Shown in pieces: positions 36,480 to 48,465 of a stretch of 64,000 bases of DNA. Below the pieces are notes generated by a model. The model saw only the letters and a program-made list of their open reading frames with translations. It was not told the origin of the DNA and ran no database searches. Each line of letters starts with the position of its first letter. The first letter of the stretch is position 1. The DNA comes from Fratercula arctica (Eukaryota > Chordata > Aves > Charadriiformes > Alcidae). The position numbers and the translations under genes are program-made. The stretch covers positions 22,592,135 through 22,656,134 of the forward strand of contig CANTUZ010000012.1 of the NCBI GenBank assembly GCA_947846985.1, given 5' to 3'.

Positions 36480-37975
36480 AAGGAATCCAGATATGAAACT
36501 GTGGAACAGCTGGCCAAAGTCATTAAAAATTGCCACCATGCCAGAAGCCTGGAAGATTGCCAGTAGAACTTCCATTTGCAGAAAGAGCTCTTGAAGGGTT
36601 TGCAAAACTACAGACGGATGGGTTTGTTTCTCCCCCTGGTGAAATGTCAAGTTAATTATGAGGAATAATACCAGTGAACATACAGATTAATATAGTCTAT
36701 TGGGGAAAGTCAGCATGCCTTCTGTAAGGGAAAGTCCCGCCTCAGCAACCTGCTGCTGTTCATTGACAGTGTCAAAAGGCATATCCACAAAGGAAGTCCA
36801 GTGGATGTAACATACTTGGATTTTCAGAAAGTTTCATTGGCAAAGGTTATTAGGGAAATTAAATTGCCCCAGGAAGAGGGAGGGTTCTTTTATAGATGTT
36901 AAAGGACACTTGCCAGGACAGCGAATAGTCAGCAGAGGAGGTTTCTATGGATCACTGCTGGCACCAGTTCTACTTGATGTCTTCATTGATGATTGAAGAA
37001 GAGTGCGCAGCTGAATCTCCACACCTGTAGACGACAGTATGCTGCAAAGGATTTGAGTAGATACTATGCTGATGGTGAGGCACTGCACACAGACCTCACA
37101 AAAGTGATTGCATGGATAAAAGATAGCAGATGAGCTTCAATGTGCGTAAATAGAAGGTAAAGAGAAAATAACTTATACTGTGGCTATGGGTTGCTGATTA
37201 TAGTAATGGTAATTACAGCTCCGGAAAGAAGTCTCAGTTATCATTGTCAGCTGTCTGAAATTATTGGCTCAGTGTGAAGGAGCAGTCAACAAATGTTGGC
37301 ATCACTTTGAACAAGACAGATCTATTTATTTTGGCTCTAAGTAAACCCTTGCTGCATCTGCATCTTGTGTAGTGTATGCAGATCTTGTGTCAACTCCAGA
37401 GAGGCATAAGGGAGCTAAGAAGGTACAGAGAAAGGCATCTAAAATGATCAAGAACAGGTCAGCAGATACTTTATGGGAAAGGCTAACAAAGCTGCAATTC
37501 CTTGGTATGCGGAATATAAGGCATTAACATATTCCTTTTGAATATGAGGGGGCATTAACATGCTTTGCAAAACTACAAAATTGCTGAATAGGGTGAATGA
37601 AGAACTGTTTTTTACCAATGCGACAATACACGATAAAAGATAGAGCAGACTAAAGAAACCACTTCTTGACGTAGTGGGTAGCAACTTCTGGAACTTGCTA
37701 CCACACATTCAGAGAGTAGGAGCAGGTTCAAAAAGGGACTAGACAAGCTCGGGATGATAAGATGTAAATGGACACTAAAGGGATTCTGTATCCACTAGTA
37801 CCTGTTCCTAGTACAGACGTTATGGATGCTGGAGAGTTATCAAAGGAACAAATTGCAGTTAGTGGCCAGACTTGAATATTGTCCCTAAATAACATCTTCT
37901 ACTGCTACTGTTTAAGAGCAGACTTTGGAGTAGAGGAACTGTTTGACCCACCAGGGTATTTCTTATCTTTTTTAT
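36480..37975 (+). mobile_element. long ancient CR1 LINE remnant (RT domain to 3' end)
   Basis: About 1.5 kb of strongly decayed CR1 ORF2 on the plus strand. Domain-order landmarks are ETVEQLAKVI near 36495, then EAWKIAS (pre-RT/RT start), SAC/RKGKSRLSNLLLF (36710-36765), the RT motif-A block VDVTYLDFQK (36801-36830), GSLLAPVLLDVFIDD near 36950-36990, the degraded motif-C region YYADG near 37065 (the family has FADD/YADD), QMSFNV near 37130, and KKVQRKASKMIKN near 37415-37450. The element continues to a GTTTGACCCACCAGGGTAT-like end (37945-37965), typical of old amniote CR1. Frameshifts, stops and small deletions are spread throughout, so it codes for nothing now. The 5' limit is uncertain and could lie somewhat earlier. 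Open frames on the opposite strand (36429-36650 and 37448-37708) are shadows. Confidence 0.85.
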
Positions 37976-39551
37976 TTTCCTTATATGCTTTCATTGAGGA
38001 TTCTTTTAAAAAATATTTAGTTTTTCATTGCAAGTCTCATAAAATATCTGATTGAGACCAGAATTTTTAGATAGTCACTTCTTTATGTACAAATACAGCA
38101 AGATAATTTTGTGATATAACTGATAATGAGTGTAATAAGCTACTGCAATTTTAAAATATTGCTATTAACTGTATTATAATTATCCACCAAGGTTTTAGAA
38201 AACGTTTATTAAACTCAAGGAGAAAAAGAACTTCTTTAAATACTGATGGTCATTTACATTTTAAAACTTTATTTAAGAATCAAAGCTGACTAAAATTATT
38301 ATTTTGAGATCTTTATATAAAGTTTATGTTAATTCATACAAATAAAAAATAAAATTTAAACTCTTAATGGTGGAGTTAAAGTAATATATCATAAAGCAAA
38401 TTAGTTAAAGGAAATAAATAAAGACTTGTTTGATAGTCCCAGAAATTTCTGTCTGAAAAAAAGTAATTATTATATAGCTACATAGGGCTCAGGAACTAGC
38501 ACGCTAATGGGCTGTCTCCACACTATCAACAGAGTCTGTGCAGGTAAGAGACTCTGTGAACTACTATGGCTATTATTAGAGTCCATCCATGCCCCAGAAG
38601 GAAGCATAACTTTCACCTTCAAGGCCACACAGAGAAGTTGTATTTCTCTATGAAGTAAGACACCAAAGGAGAAAGACTCCTGTCTGAGTGCTTCACCTTA
38701 AGTTAGTCTATTTGGTTCATATATTTAAACAAAAAATTATATGCAATAATAAGTAAAAGCAACAACAGCACAAACTAACTTCTCAGCCCTATCTGTTCTT
38801 GCAATATGATATCACCAAGGCTTCAACAGCATTAAAGAAATAGAAGTTTGCCAAAGCAATGTCAAGAGATTTTATTATTTTTAGTAGGTGGAATTTTTAA
38901 TACTATTTTAAAGTATTCCTACATCTTTCTTTATTAATCAATGTATTCCTGGAAATGAGGCATAAATTGATCTTGGTAATCACAGAAAATACAAAGGCTT
39001 TTATAAATTTGCTTGCTTAAGGTGACTGCTTCAACAGCTTCCCATAAACAAGAGAGGAAACTATTTCCTTTGATTTCATAACATTATTAATATTTTTGTC
39101 TTTGCCTAGCTATAACATACCTAGTGTAGCCATGTTAGAAACCCCAGCCTACTGCTAAGGTTATTTTCCTATTCATACATTGGTTGGTACCATGACAAAG
39201 GGCTCATTCTGGTTGGAGAATAAAATGGTTTGGTACTTTCTTAACTTGAAGATACATTATCTAATATTCTCAGAGCAGACCTCTCTGAAAAGTGTCTAAA
39301 TGAAGAGATACAGGAAAAAAGGTGGATACCTTTCTTTATGCCTGCTTCCATTCTCATAGTTTCCATTTTTTCTTTTAATAAAACATAGGTAGTATTCACA
39401 ATTAGTTTGCCTTTACTTATTGAATTATTGAAGGCATGACAATAGTTTCAGGTGATTAATATGGCTGCCAGCACAGCACAAATTGATGCTGGGAAAAGTA
39501 GTAAGATCTGCTCTTCACCTCCTCTCTATTTAGTTACTCTAGCTTACACAT
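37976..39551. other. unique AT-rich DNA, nothing recognised
   Basis: No supported exon or repeat. A GTAAGA donor-like site follows an open stretch near 38544, but there is no credible acceptor before it. Confidence 0.6.
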
Positions 39552-40012
39552 CGCAGAATCACAGAACGGTAGAGGTTGGAAGGGACCTCTGGAGATTGCA
39601 CAGGAACGCGTCCAGGCAGGTTCTGAATGTCTCCAGAGACAGAGAGTCCACCACCTCTCTGGGCAGCCTGTGCCAGTGCTCTGCCACCCTCAAAGTAAAG
39701 AAGTTCCTCCTCATGTTTAGGTGGAACTTCCTGTGTTCAAGTTTGTGCCCGTTACCTCTTGTCCTGTCGCTGGGCACCACTGAAAAGAGCCTGGCCCCAT
39801 TCTCCTGACACCCACCCTTTAAGTATTTATAAGCGTTGATAAGATCCCCCCTCAGTCATCTTTTTTCCAGACTGAAGAGACCCAAGTCCCTCAGCCTTTC
39901 CTCATAAGAGAGGTGTTCTAGTCCCCTCATCATCTTGGTAGCCCTTTGCTGTCCCCTCTCCAGCAGTTCCCTGTCCTTCTTGAACCGGGGAGCTCGGAAC
40001 TGGACACAGTAC
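39552..40012 (-). mobile_element. young CR1 LINE, 5'-truncated, with internal deletion
   Basis: Nearly consensus CR1 3' end in the minus orientation. The plus strand starts with CGCAGAATCACAGAACGGTA (tail plus 3' UTR) and ends abruptly in ACTGGACACAGTAC. The minus frame shows [44 protein letters not shown], a TGA at the next codon, then [38 protein letters not shown] and the C-terminal [17 protein letters not shown]. The TGA stands where the family has arginine, a CpG-decay change. Compared with the family consensus as I recall it, about 45 bp between ORF2's end and the 3' tail are missing, joined at CAATCTCCAGAGG. The copy resembles the best conserved avian CR1 groups and is the youngest-looking insertion here. 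Confidence 0.98.
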
Positions 40013-41188
40013 CTTTTTAAGAATTGGCAAGTGAAAATAATTGGCATTCTGTACATTCAAACAAGTCTTTCTATCCCACCGTGTACTTAATTACAAAATA
40101 TTGATTATTGGAAGTACATTTATATATGGTTAGCATTTTTATGTACTTCATTAAATTGTAATGATCTATATTCATAGCAAATTTAAACAGTCATAATTAA
40201 TTTAAGGGCTCTGATCTGACACTGTATGTAATGATAATATGTTTAATGATGGTTTCTAGTATTTTTTGTTTAATCCTTGCTACTTATTCCTCATGTCTTA
40301 CTCTGCTGAATCTTCTTTTCTTTTTCTTTTGTTTTCTTTTTTCCTTTATACGTCATTCTTAACTCCTTTAGCTTGTTTTATCTGCAAACATCTACTTGGC
40401 AACTTTAACATACCAAGCATTGCAGTTAACAAATTTCTTCATTTTTAAAGCAAAACCAGAAGGTCTTTGCTTTTGAGTGCTCTGAAGCAACATACATGCT
40501 CTAGTATACACTGAATAAATCCACAGTGATGTATGGTTTCTTGTGTAATAATGACTTTACCTTTCTTCTTCTACATGAAATCAGATTTATAACTGAACTG
40601 TATCTTTCTGCTACTATCACTCCAATGTAAACATTTTAGACAAGAAAAAGAGTAAGGATGTAACATCAATGAAAAAATTACTGATGATCTGGACAGTGGA
40701 CACAGTGAAAACTATGAAATAGCTCAGTAAGTCCCAAGTCCTCTCAGAACCTCAAAACATTTCATAAATACTGTATCTGAGTATATACCACATACAACTT
40801 TATACAGTGTATACAGATCATATCTGACATTTTATTTCTTCTAAAAGTACAGTTGAATATAGAATTAGAAAATTAAATTAAAAATTGTCAGATGCAATGC
40901 CAAGGAATTTAATTTTAATGGTTGAAAAAATATACCAGATTCTGCTAAACTTTGGGAATTTAAAACTCAGCAGGGTGTCAACAATCTTAAAAGATTCACT
41001 TTACAGTAACATACTTGCATTACAGTAACTTATATTTAATCTTTGAGCAACTTCAAATTTTAAATTGCCCCTCCCAAACAAGGCCTTAATAGTATATACA
41101 AATAGGTTTGTCATTAAAAAACGCATAAGAACTGGTGAAATCTGAATATTTGCTGTGATCTCAGTTAGCAGGGTATGACTAATCAAAA
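40013..41188. other. AT-rich DNA, nothing recognised
   Basis: Very AT-rich. The plus strand at 40310-40350 is pyrimidine-rich (CTTTT repeats). No gene or repeat can be supported. Confidence 0.6.
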
Positions 41189-41194
41189 TTTATT
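41189..41194 (-). promoter_or_regulatory. possible poly(A) signal AATAAA
   Basis: TTTATT on the plus strand gives AATAAA on the minus strand, about 1.03 kb downstream of the stop codon of the candidate terminal exon at 42224-42318. Such hexamers are frequent by chance in AT-rich DNA. Confidence 0.2.
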
Positions 41195-42223
41195 TGTGAC
41201 TGATTGAGCTTCTTAACAAAAGCAACATACTAAATATATTCAAAATGACACTATAACATTGGATATATGTGTAAGTTAGTCTCAATTCAAAACCAGCAAA
41301 ACAGAACATATTCAGCAATTATCTACTTACGCAGTATTTAATTTTCATTGTAATTTTACATCTTGAGTGCACCTGATGTTCGAATTTCCTAAAAAGTTGA
41401 AAGACAAAAATATACCATCAGTATTGTAGAGCCAGATCTTCTGGCAGTATTAAATAGGCAAAGATCCATTGACAAAACAATGTCAACACATAACAGCACT
41501 GTAAATCAGCTGAGTAACTAATATTTTAAAGTAAACCAAATAAAACACAATACAGTTGTGTTTCAGTGTATAGCCCTTTTCTAGTTTGCTGTGGTTAACA
41601 AACATTATAAAACTAACACTCCTGAAGCATAGCAGAAATTTTGACTGGCAACATACTTTACATATTGTATTTTTAATTGATAGCTGCTGTGCATAAAATA
41701 CTTGTGATTTTTCTTCCAAACCGCTAGTATACTTTTATCATTATTGTTAGAAACCTGTTACACAGTTTTGTAGGTTACACACAGTGGAAACAGATAACAT
41801 GTTACAGGATGATTGGATTTGGTTTGCACATTGTGAAACAATTCAATTTACTTGATTGGCACTAGTTTTATATCATTTGATCTGGTGATTACACAACATT
41901 TGCAGTCAGCAGTTCAACTTGTGAAATGATGAATACAATTACATTTTAATCTACACAATTAGAAAACAATGACATTGGAAAATTTAATCACAGTTCATTA
42001 GGTCATCAAATTCTATGAACAGTCCTGTCAAAATGCCAAGATGCGACTTCAAAATAGCCAATTTAGCAATCACCTGAAGGCAAAAAAGTTGAATACAGTT
42101 GTATTCTTTCTTCCGAAAGCTCCTAAACCGAGATGTCCCAGTGCTCAAATCAACACCGTAAGACCTTTACTGTTTGGGTAAAAGGGTATAGTTGAGCAGG
42201 AAGCTCTAGTCTCAAATGCAGAA

Positions 42224-42318
42224 TTACATCCTGAACACAGAGAAGACTACGGGCTTGCCCTTGCCCTTCCGCTTTGCCCTGCGGAAACAACTGGGTTTGC
42301 TGTGCGCCTCCTCAGCTA
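42224..42318 (-). CDS. candidate terminal coding exon (unidentified, low confidence)
   Basis: A GC-richer patch that, on the minus strand, follows a pyrimidine-containing acceptor (TTACTCTTTTGTCTCATTAAG, AG at 42319-42320). It encodes about 30 residues in an open frame, including AEEAHSKPSC, FRRAKRKGKGK and PVVFSVFRM, then TAA at 42224-42226. The frame is closed by a stop just upstream of the acceptor, as expected at a real exon edge. About 1 kb of AT-rich sequence without further open frames follows, with an AATAAA at 41189-41194, as in a 3' UTR. The exon starts in phase 1, which fits a candidate exon at 48230-48465 on the same strand. I do not recognise the basic tail. It may be chance; the composition bump and splice signal are the only support. 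Confidence 0.2.
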
Positions 42319-45300
42319 CTTAATGAGACAAAAGAGTAATCTCCTTAAGCAGAGGAAGTGCCCAAAAGACGGGGAGGAAAACAAAGAGAAATAAGTGTTT
42401 TTAAAAAGATCATTCTAAAGCAAAAATACTGAGCATATAAGTATAGTACAATGGTTGTATAGATTAGACTATTAGTGGTAAAGAAGCAGTGAAAAATGTT
42501 ACAGAACTCATCTACTATAAAATCACACATTTGGTTCTAAGAATATGTCATAGTTGTCTGATGAAGATGTCAATTTAAAGAATATCTTGAATCATGAGGC
42601 TATTTTGTATTCAAATCTAACAGCATGGACTTGCTTCAAGTCCAGCACACTAAAAAACCTGTACAGTTCTCTGTGTAAGTCTTCCGATGATACACAAAAC
42701 AACCTTGCAGAAGGTATGGTTACTTGTCCTCTGCCATCATAGTTGATGGTACTGAAGAAAACAAATCTTTTTTATTTCTCTGTCACATGTATGTATCTGC
42801 TAGACCTGTTGTTCTAGATCTATGGGGTTTTTTTAAAGCCAGGTTTAAGGCAGAATGTGGGAGCCTGGATAGAACATGAAAGGTATGATCAAAGACTAGT
42901 GATAACAAGAGTTCTGCCAGTTGAGAAAACTGACAAACTGAGAAAAGAATACAGGAAGACCTGTTTTTCCCAGTCAGCACTTTTGCATACTTGAAGTAAA
43001 ACTGTATTTCACAGAAGCTCTGATAAAGTTTCTAACATACTGTCTTAAATCTGCCAGGGAGTAAAGATTAGCTTTCTTTAGGTAAACTTCTCAGGTTATT
43101 TAATTCCCTAAGAAATGAGCTGAAACTTATTTAAGCCATATTTCTACTAGTCTTCTATAAAAGCTGGATCTTCTTGTTGTTAGGTGCTTAAATAATAGTA
43201 AAGGCGATAAAGGTAGAAACAGTTCTGTCTTTTATAGACTGTGGGTGTCCTGGAACAGACAGTCCTCCCTCTCTAGATTAAATCCTGTTAGGAATGGAGC
43301 AATGCTATGGCACTTGCTGTTGTTCAACCAAAAGTGAGCATGAAGAGAGCTACAGCAAGAATTTCCTTGCTCCCACTTCTGACCCAGGGAGTAACATGGG
43401 CATGCGTTAAATTAGTATAATGTGTGGCAATCCTTTAAACCTGCTGTGCTAGCATCGTAGTTGGAGCATTGCCCATCCCTGAACTGTAGCGCCAGCCTGG
43501 CAAAACAGGAAAGCTCTGAGACTCTTGAAATTCCATGCAAGTGGAGGTCTGGTTTTGGGACAGAAAATAAGATTATGCTCATAACTACAAATATGATACA
43601 GGCTAAAGAATATCTCTTACTAATCTCTGCATCAAGTTTCTGAGCTGGGCACTGAGCCTGATCCAGCTCCTGGTGACAGCTGCAGGACTTTTTCAGCTGA
43701 CCTAAATGGATTATCTTCGATGTTAGGCACTTGGGAGAATAAGTGGGGATTTCACCGTGTTGTTGGGAGTGACAGTTTCTCATACAGTGGTTTCCATGGA
43801 TTTTAGTTACTCTTGCAAGGTACCTTTAGGGGACAAGAGTTCCAGTGAATCAACACAGCTTACTGCACCAGCACAGCTTGTTCACAGCATCTGGGCACAC
43901 TTCTCCAATTCAGTGTCTCTGAGAAAACTTGGTCCTCATTTACTGCGCCTGGCCAGTGGTCTAATATAATCCAGAGTCAAAAAACAATCAAAAAGAAGAA
44001 ATGGTATGGGACAAATGTAATTTCTTTCCATGTTGCAATAGTTTACACTTTGTGATGGTTGCTATTTCTTCTGCTACAGCTTTATTTTGAGTACATGTTC
44101 ATATTCAGTAAAATATTAACACATAGGGCTTAATTCCATTCTTAGGACTACACAAACGTAACATAAAGAAAGAAGACTATCCTGTGTCCAGCAGGCTCTC
44201 AACATCTGCTATTTATAAGCACAGCTTTGTCAGAAGACTTTCGCTTCTCTAGAGTACGTGCTGAAATTGATAATCACGTTTTACTTTTAGAAAGTCGGCG
44301 AGCCTAACTCAAAAAAAGTTACATGCCTTGTCTAGCCTGACTCTCAAGAGCTGGTTCTGTAAAGATTGCATATTCCTTATACATACTTGACTAGTGCACC
44401 TTACACATTGCAATACATGTACACATCTTAAATTAGCCTACTTGGAAAGCCTGTGGAAATTCATCGTTCCCTATATTTATATGGAGCAGACTTCTGGCTG
44501 CGGCCAGCGTGCCCAGCATCAGGCATATTCATACCAGCTTGTTTTAGTCACCTTACTTACATGCCATTTCGGATGTTAGTGTCCCTATGAAATGAATGTC
44601 TTATCTGTCCTGTAAAATTCACTTTTTATTTCATTGCCCGCAGAGAGTCCTAAGCTCCCAATGTAAGTACCTAAGATGGATACATAAATGTAGGTGATAA
44701 TGATCCCAAAGTCTGCCTCTAATAATGCAAGCTATTCCTTAGTGAGAATCTTTCTTCACATAATTCCCTAGTGTTTTCACAATCTGAGATACTTCTTTTA
44801 AACACCAGAGCAGTCTAAATATATCAGTGGAGACAGATGTTTTCCATTCTACACATCCTCTGCAGGCTTTATTAAATTGTCTGTAACTAAACAGTAGGAC
44901 CAAGCCTCCATAGCTGTGTCATGCATTTTGTTTGCGTGTTCTGATTGGCATATTTTGGTGGCATGCCTCAGTTAGACACGCTTTGGGCAAACCCTGCAAC
45001 ACAGAATCCTGATCCTCCACATTTACTTTCCGCTTGCTATACACTATGGAGGAAATTTCAGGGTTGAGAATTCATATCCCAATATGCACGACTCCTCTTT
45101 TTCCATGTAATAATTGTGAACCCTTTATGAGCATCATAATCCTGTTTTGTACAAAGCCCTCATTAAAAGAAAAGCTTGCTGTTGGCTCATAACGGCCTTG
45201 TGATCTCACATACCCATAAACTTGCCTTCTGTATTTTCCTTTTATTTGGCCCTTCTTGCACATTCTGCTTTGTCAATAGATGCCACTGGTAGCTTGCCAA

Positions 45301-48229
45301 ATTGCTATTTGGAAAATGGGTTTACATTTCCAAATTATACGTTAGGTTTTTGTAATACCTTAAATAGACAAATATTTGAAGAAAGTCTCAACAATACATT
45401 CTTATGATTTCCTGCCTAATGAGGTAATTTTGCCAAGTAAACTGGGAAAAGACAAGGTTTTTGGATGCAAATCAGATCTTTGTTATTTTCATAACTAAAG
45501 TACTTGGTTCTCTTTTTCATGTAATACTTGAAGTTATGCAGGCATAAAAAAAGAAAAACAATATATTTCAGTGGAAATACACGTAATTCTAAGCATATTT
45601 CCAATGTAATGACATCTTGCACATAGAAGAAAGGGAAAGCTCATTTACCAATAATAAGAATATTTTATCTATGCAAAGCTATCCATACACAGTGTTACTT
45701 GGAAATTTACCAACTTTGATATGAATATCACCAGACGCAGTAAAGCTAAAATTATAGGAAGATTAGGACTGTAATAAATTTGCTAGGAAATGTTAAAACA
45801 AGAAATAAAAAAATTTTGTTCCTCATAACAAATGCATCATTTATGTCCTGATCTGATACTACTAAAACTCACTGATAAGGAGGTCATTCAAGGTCAGAAA
45901 ATTCAAAGATGATTTTCTTATTCTGTGGTCTGTAAGACTCTCATTTTTAGATCGGGAAAACCAGTTCTGACAGTTTCTTACTCTAGGTAAAGAAATCTAA
46001 TTTCTGTTTTGTCATTTTGACAGGAAAATGATTTTCTGTTTTTCTCAAAGTCCTACTCTACTGAGTTGAAGAACATAAAATGTGAAGATTATTGCACTTT
46101 TCCCTAACAGTTCTCCTGCTATCATACATATGGGATATGACCCTTAATAAGGGGGAGCTGGAATACATTGAAGATAACATGCATTTCTGTATGTTCCTCT
46201 ATAAATGATTGAAAGACTTCATAATGGGAAATAATGGTTATTTCTTTGTCAAAACAAAATGAGCTGAGATAAACGTCTTTATGTCACCTGCTCAGATGAT
46301 TGCAGACATGCTGATGTTTTAAATGCATCATTATACATATGTCAGGATGTCTTTTCTCTCTTAAAACATTATTGCTCAGTTTTAACTGCAGAAACTTTGA
46401 GCTTTGTGAATATGGATGAACATGAATCATCCATACACGTGACTCATGTCTATGTTCTCGTGAAAGATTATATCACAGTTAGAGATGGATAATGAACCTG
46501 AATGAATAAGTGATGTCAAACAAATAATGCAGGACTCTACAGTGAGTAGAACAGAGACATACTGTTAATTGAGACAGCCGCTAGGAGATCTCAAAAGTGG
46601 ACCACCCTGCTGTGGCCTTCTCTTCACACTTCCTCTGCGTTCCTCCCCTTTGGGCTTTTCATCCTCGCTGCCATATTCCACCACTGCCACCAACTGGTGT
46701 AGGCAGAAGTCTGAGACCCAAATGATGCAACGAATCTCTTTTAGGGCTGAGACAAGTCAATGAAGCTGTTATGGCACATAGTGGTACTTGCCTGTAATTT
46801 GGCACTGGCTGGGTGACACAATGCATTTTGTTAATCAAAAATGCTTTGATGTACCATCAGATCCTGTCTTTGCCAGTTTTCCCAGATTTGCATAGGATAC
46901 AGTATGTTCTTTCTTATATGCTCTGCAATGTCATTAGATGTTCTTCATAACAGGTTATAATTGCATGCCAGTACAATACCACTTGTTTCAGGAAGTCATT
47001 TGGAATGTGCCTCTCCATGTAGTACCATTTAATGCCTGAGTGCCAAGAGATGCTGACCTCTGTGTTTTGGGTGGGTGAGATTGAAAGAGGAGCTCAATAA
47101 GTACTTTGGCTGTGCATATCAGCCCTAAATAATACTCTCGATACGTCAGGCAAACAAGATTTATGCCAGTTGCAGTAACTGTGATGTATGTCCAAATTTT
47201 GTATTAAATTTGGCTATCTATAGTCAGAAAATTCATCCTAACTGGAACAATTTCTGGATCTGTATTACCATTAGCAATCAGGTTCTGAAATCAGAATATA
47301 TTCTGTTTCTTCTATGCAAACCAGTCATTTTCAATGGCAGGACAGTTTTAAATACGGGTCAATGAGATTCATTTAAACAGTATTAAAATATTGCTGAATA
47401 GATCAGGTTTTTTAGCAGTTAAACTGAGTTTCTCAGAAGAGAACTCATTTCATTGTGCATCGGCTGTTGGCTCAAATGGTGAAAAGACATCATGGTAAAG
47501 ACTAAAGCAGAAACTTTATCACTTTACAGAGTGGAATTATACACTCTATTCTGAACCAAAGACAAGTTAATACACACATACATTGCCATTAAGCATATCT
47601 AATATCTCATCAATACATAATTAATTTCAAAGAGAAAAGAAACCATACTGCACATTGATCGATTTATTAAAGACAAGCTAACATTTTCTTAGAAAAATTT
47701 GTAAAAAATGTTCGTAATAAACTAATTTATTTTTTTTAGGACTTCCACAAAGTTTTATTCAATGTATTCGTACTATCTTGAACTTTGGATTAGACTGGAC
47801 ACTCTGCTGTGAATATTCAATATTGGCAGTCTCACGTTTAAGCTTCCTTTACACAATACTGTCCACTTGTCCAAAGCAATACCTGCAGCCTGTAACTTTC
47901 TGTGACAGATTCTATAGAAACATAGTGTAAAAGAAAGTCTTGCTTCAGTATATTTAAAATACGTACAACTTTTCCAAAATTCATTTAAATTAATGGAAGG
48001 AACTTTTTATACTTCAGCAGGCAGTGAATGAGGCTCAGTTGGTGGTAGGACTATGGCTTAATTTCAGACGTGGTATCACAAACTGGCAAGGTAAGCAAGC
48101 CAGAGAAGAAAAGGTCTGATAAGAAAGCAAAGCTACAAGGACTAGATATGAATAGAATTTACAGGTCAGAGGTATTTTTACGTTTATATGTAAATAAGAT
48201 AAATCAGTGATAGCACCAGGTTTAGCTAC
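42319..48229. other. unique DNA, no gene recognised
   Basis: No supported gene. The longest open frame, minus 43412-43783, contains a hydrophobic stretch (SLACIIFVVMSIILFSV) but no recognisable domain and overlaps open frames on the other strand. The 46560-46760 patch is GC-richer and also unrecognised. If the two candidate minus-strand exons are real, this block would be an intron. Confidence 0.6.
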
Positions 48230-48465
48230 CTGCCCATGGCATTTGGTCACACTTAGTGAGCGTGCCTGTCACAAACTCACTGGACTTGTTGTAACAGTAC
48301 TTGTCTTGCACCTGTAAGGCACTGATTCCCTGCTGTCTTGTACCTTGTGTAGAAACTTGTCCCAGTGCCAACTGGCTTAAACTGTACTGGATTTGATGGA
48401 TGAGCTTTATTTGCAGTAGCTCTTTCCAGATTGCCGAGACATCTTTGATCTTTGTTGCTGTGTAC
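48230..48465 (-). CDS. candidate internal coding exon (unidentified, low confidence)
   Basis: On the minus strand a 236-bp segment is open in one frame, preceded by an acceptor-like CTTCTTTGCTGACCAG and followed by a donor-like CAG/GTAGCT (GT at 48228-48229). The frame includes KIKDVSAIWKELLQIKLIH, then ALGQVSTQG, and ends in EFVTGTLTKCDQMPWA. It leaves one base to the next exon, the phase required by the candidate terminal exon at 42224-42318. I recognise no domain. An open frame of this length occurs by chance many times in the window, so the pairing of signals is the only argument. Confidence 0.13.

Noticed and set aside
38470..38560. Possible exon before a GTAAGA donor-like site near 38544
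   Set aside because: The preceding AG lacks a pyrimidine tract and the open segment is only about 60 bp.
43412..43783. 123-codon minus-strand frame with a hydrophobic stretch, with possible acceptor and donor sites inside
   Set aside because: No recognisable family and weak splice signals. A single hydrophobic run is common by chance, and an open frame also exists on the other strand.
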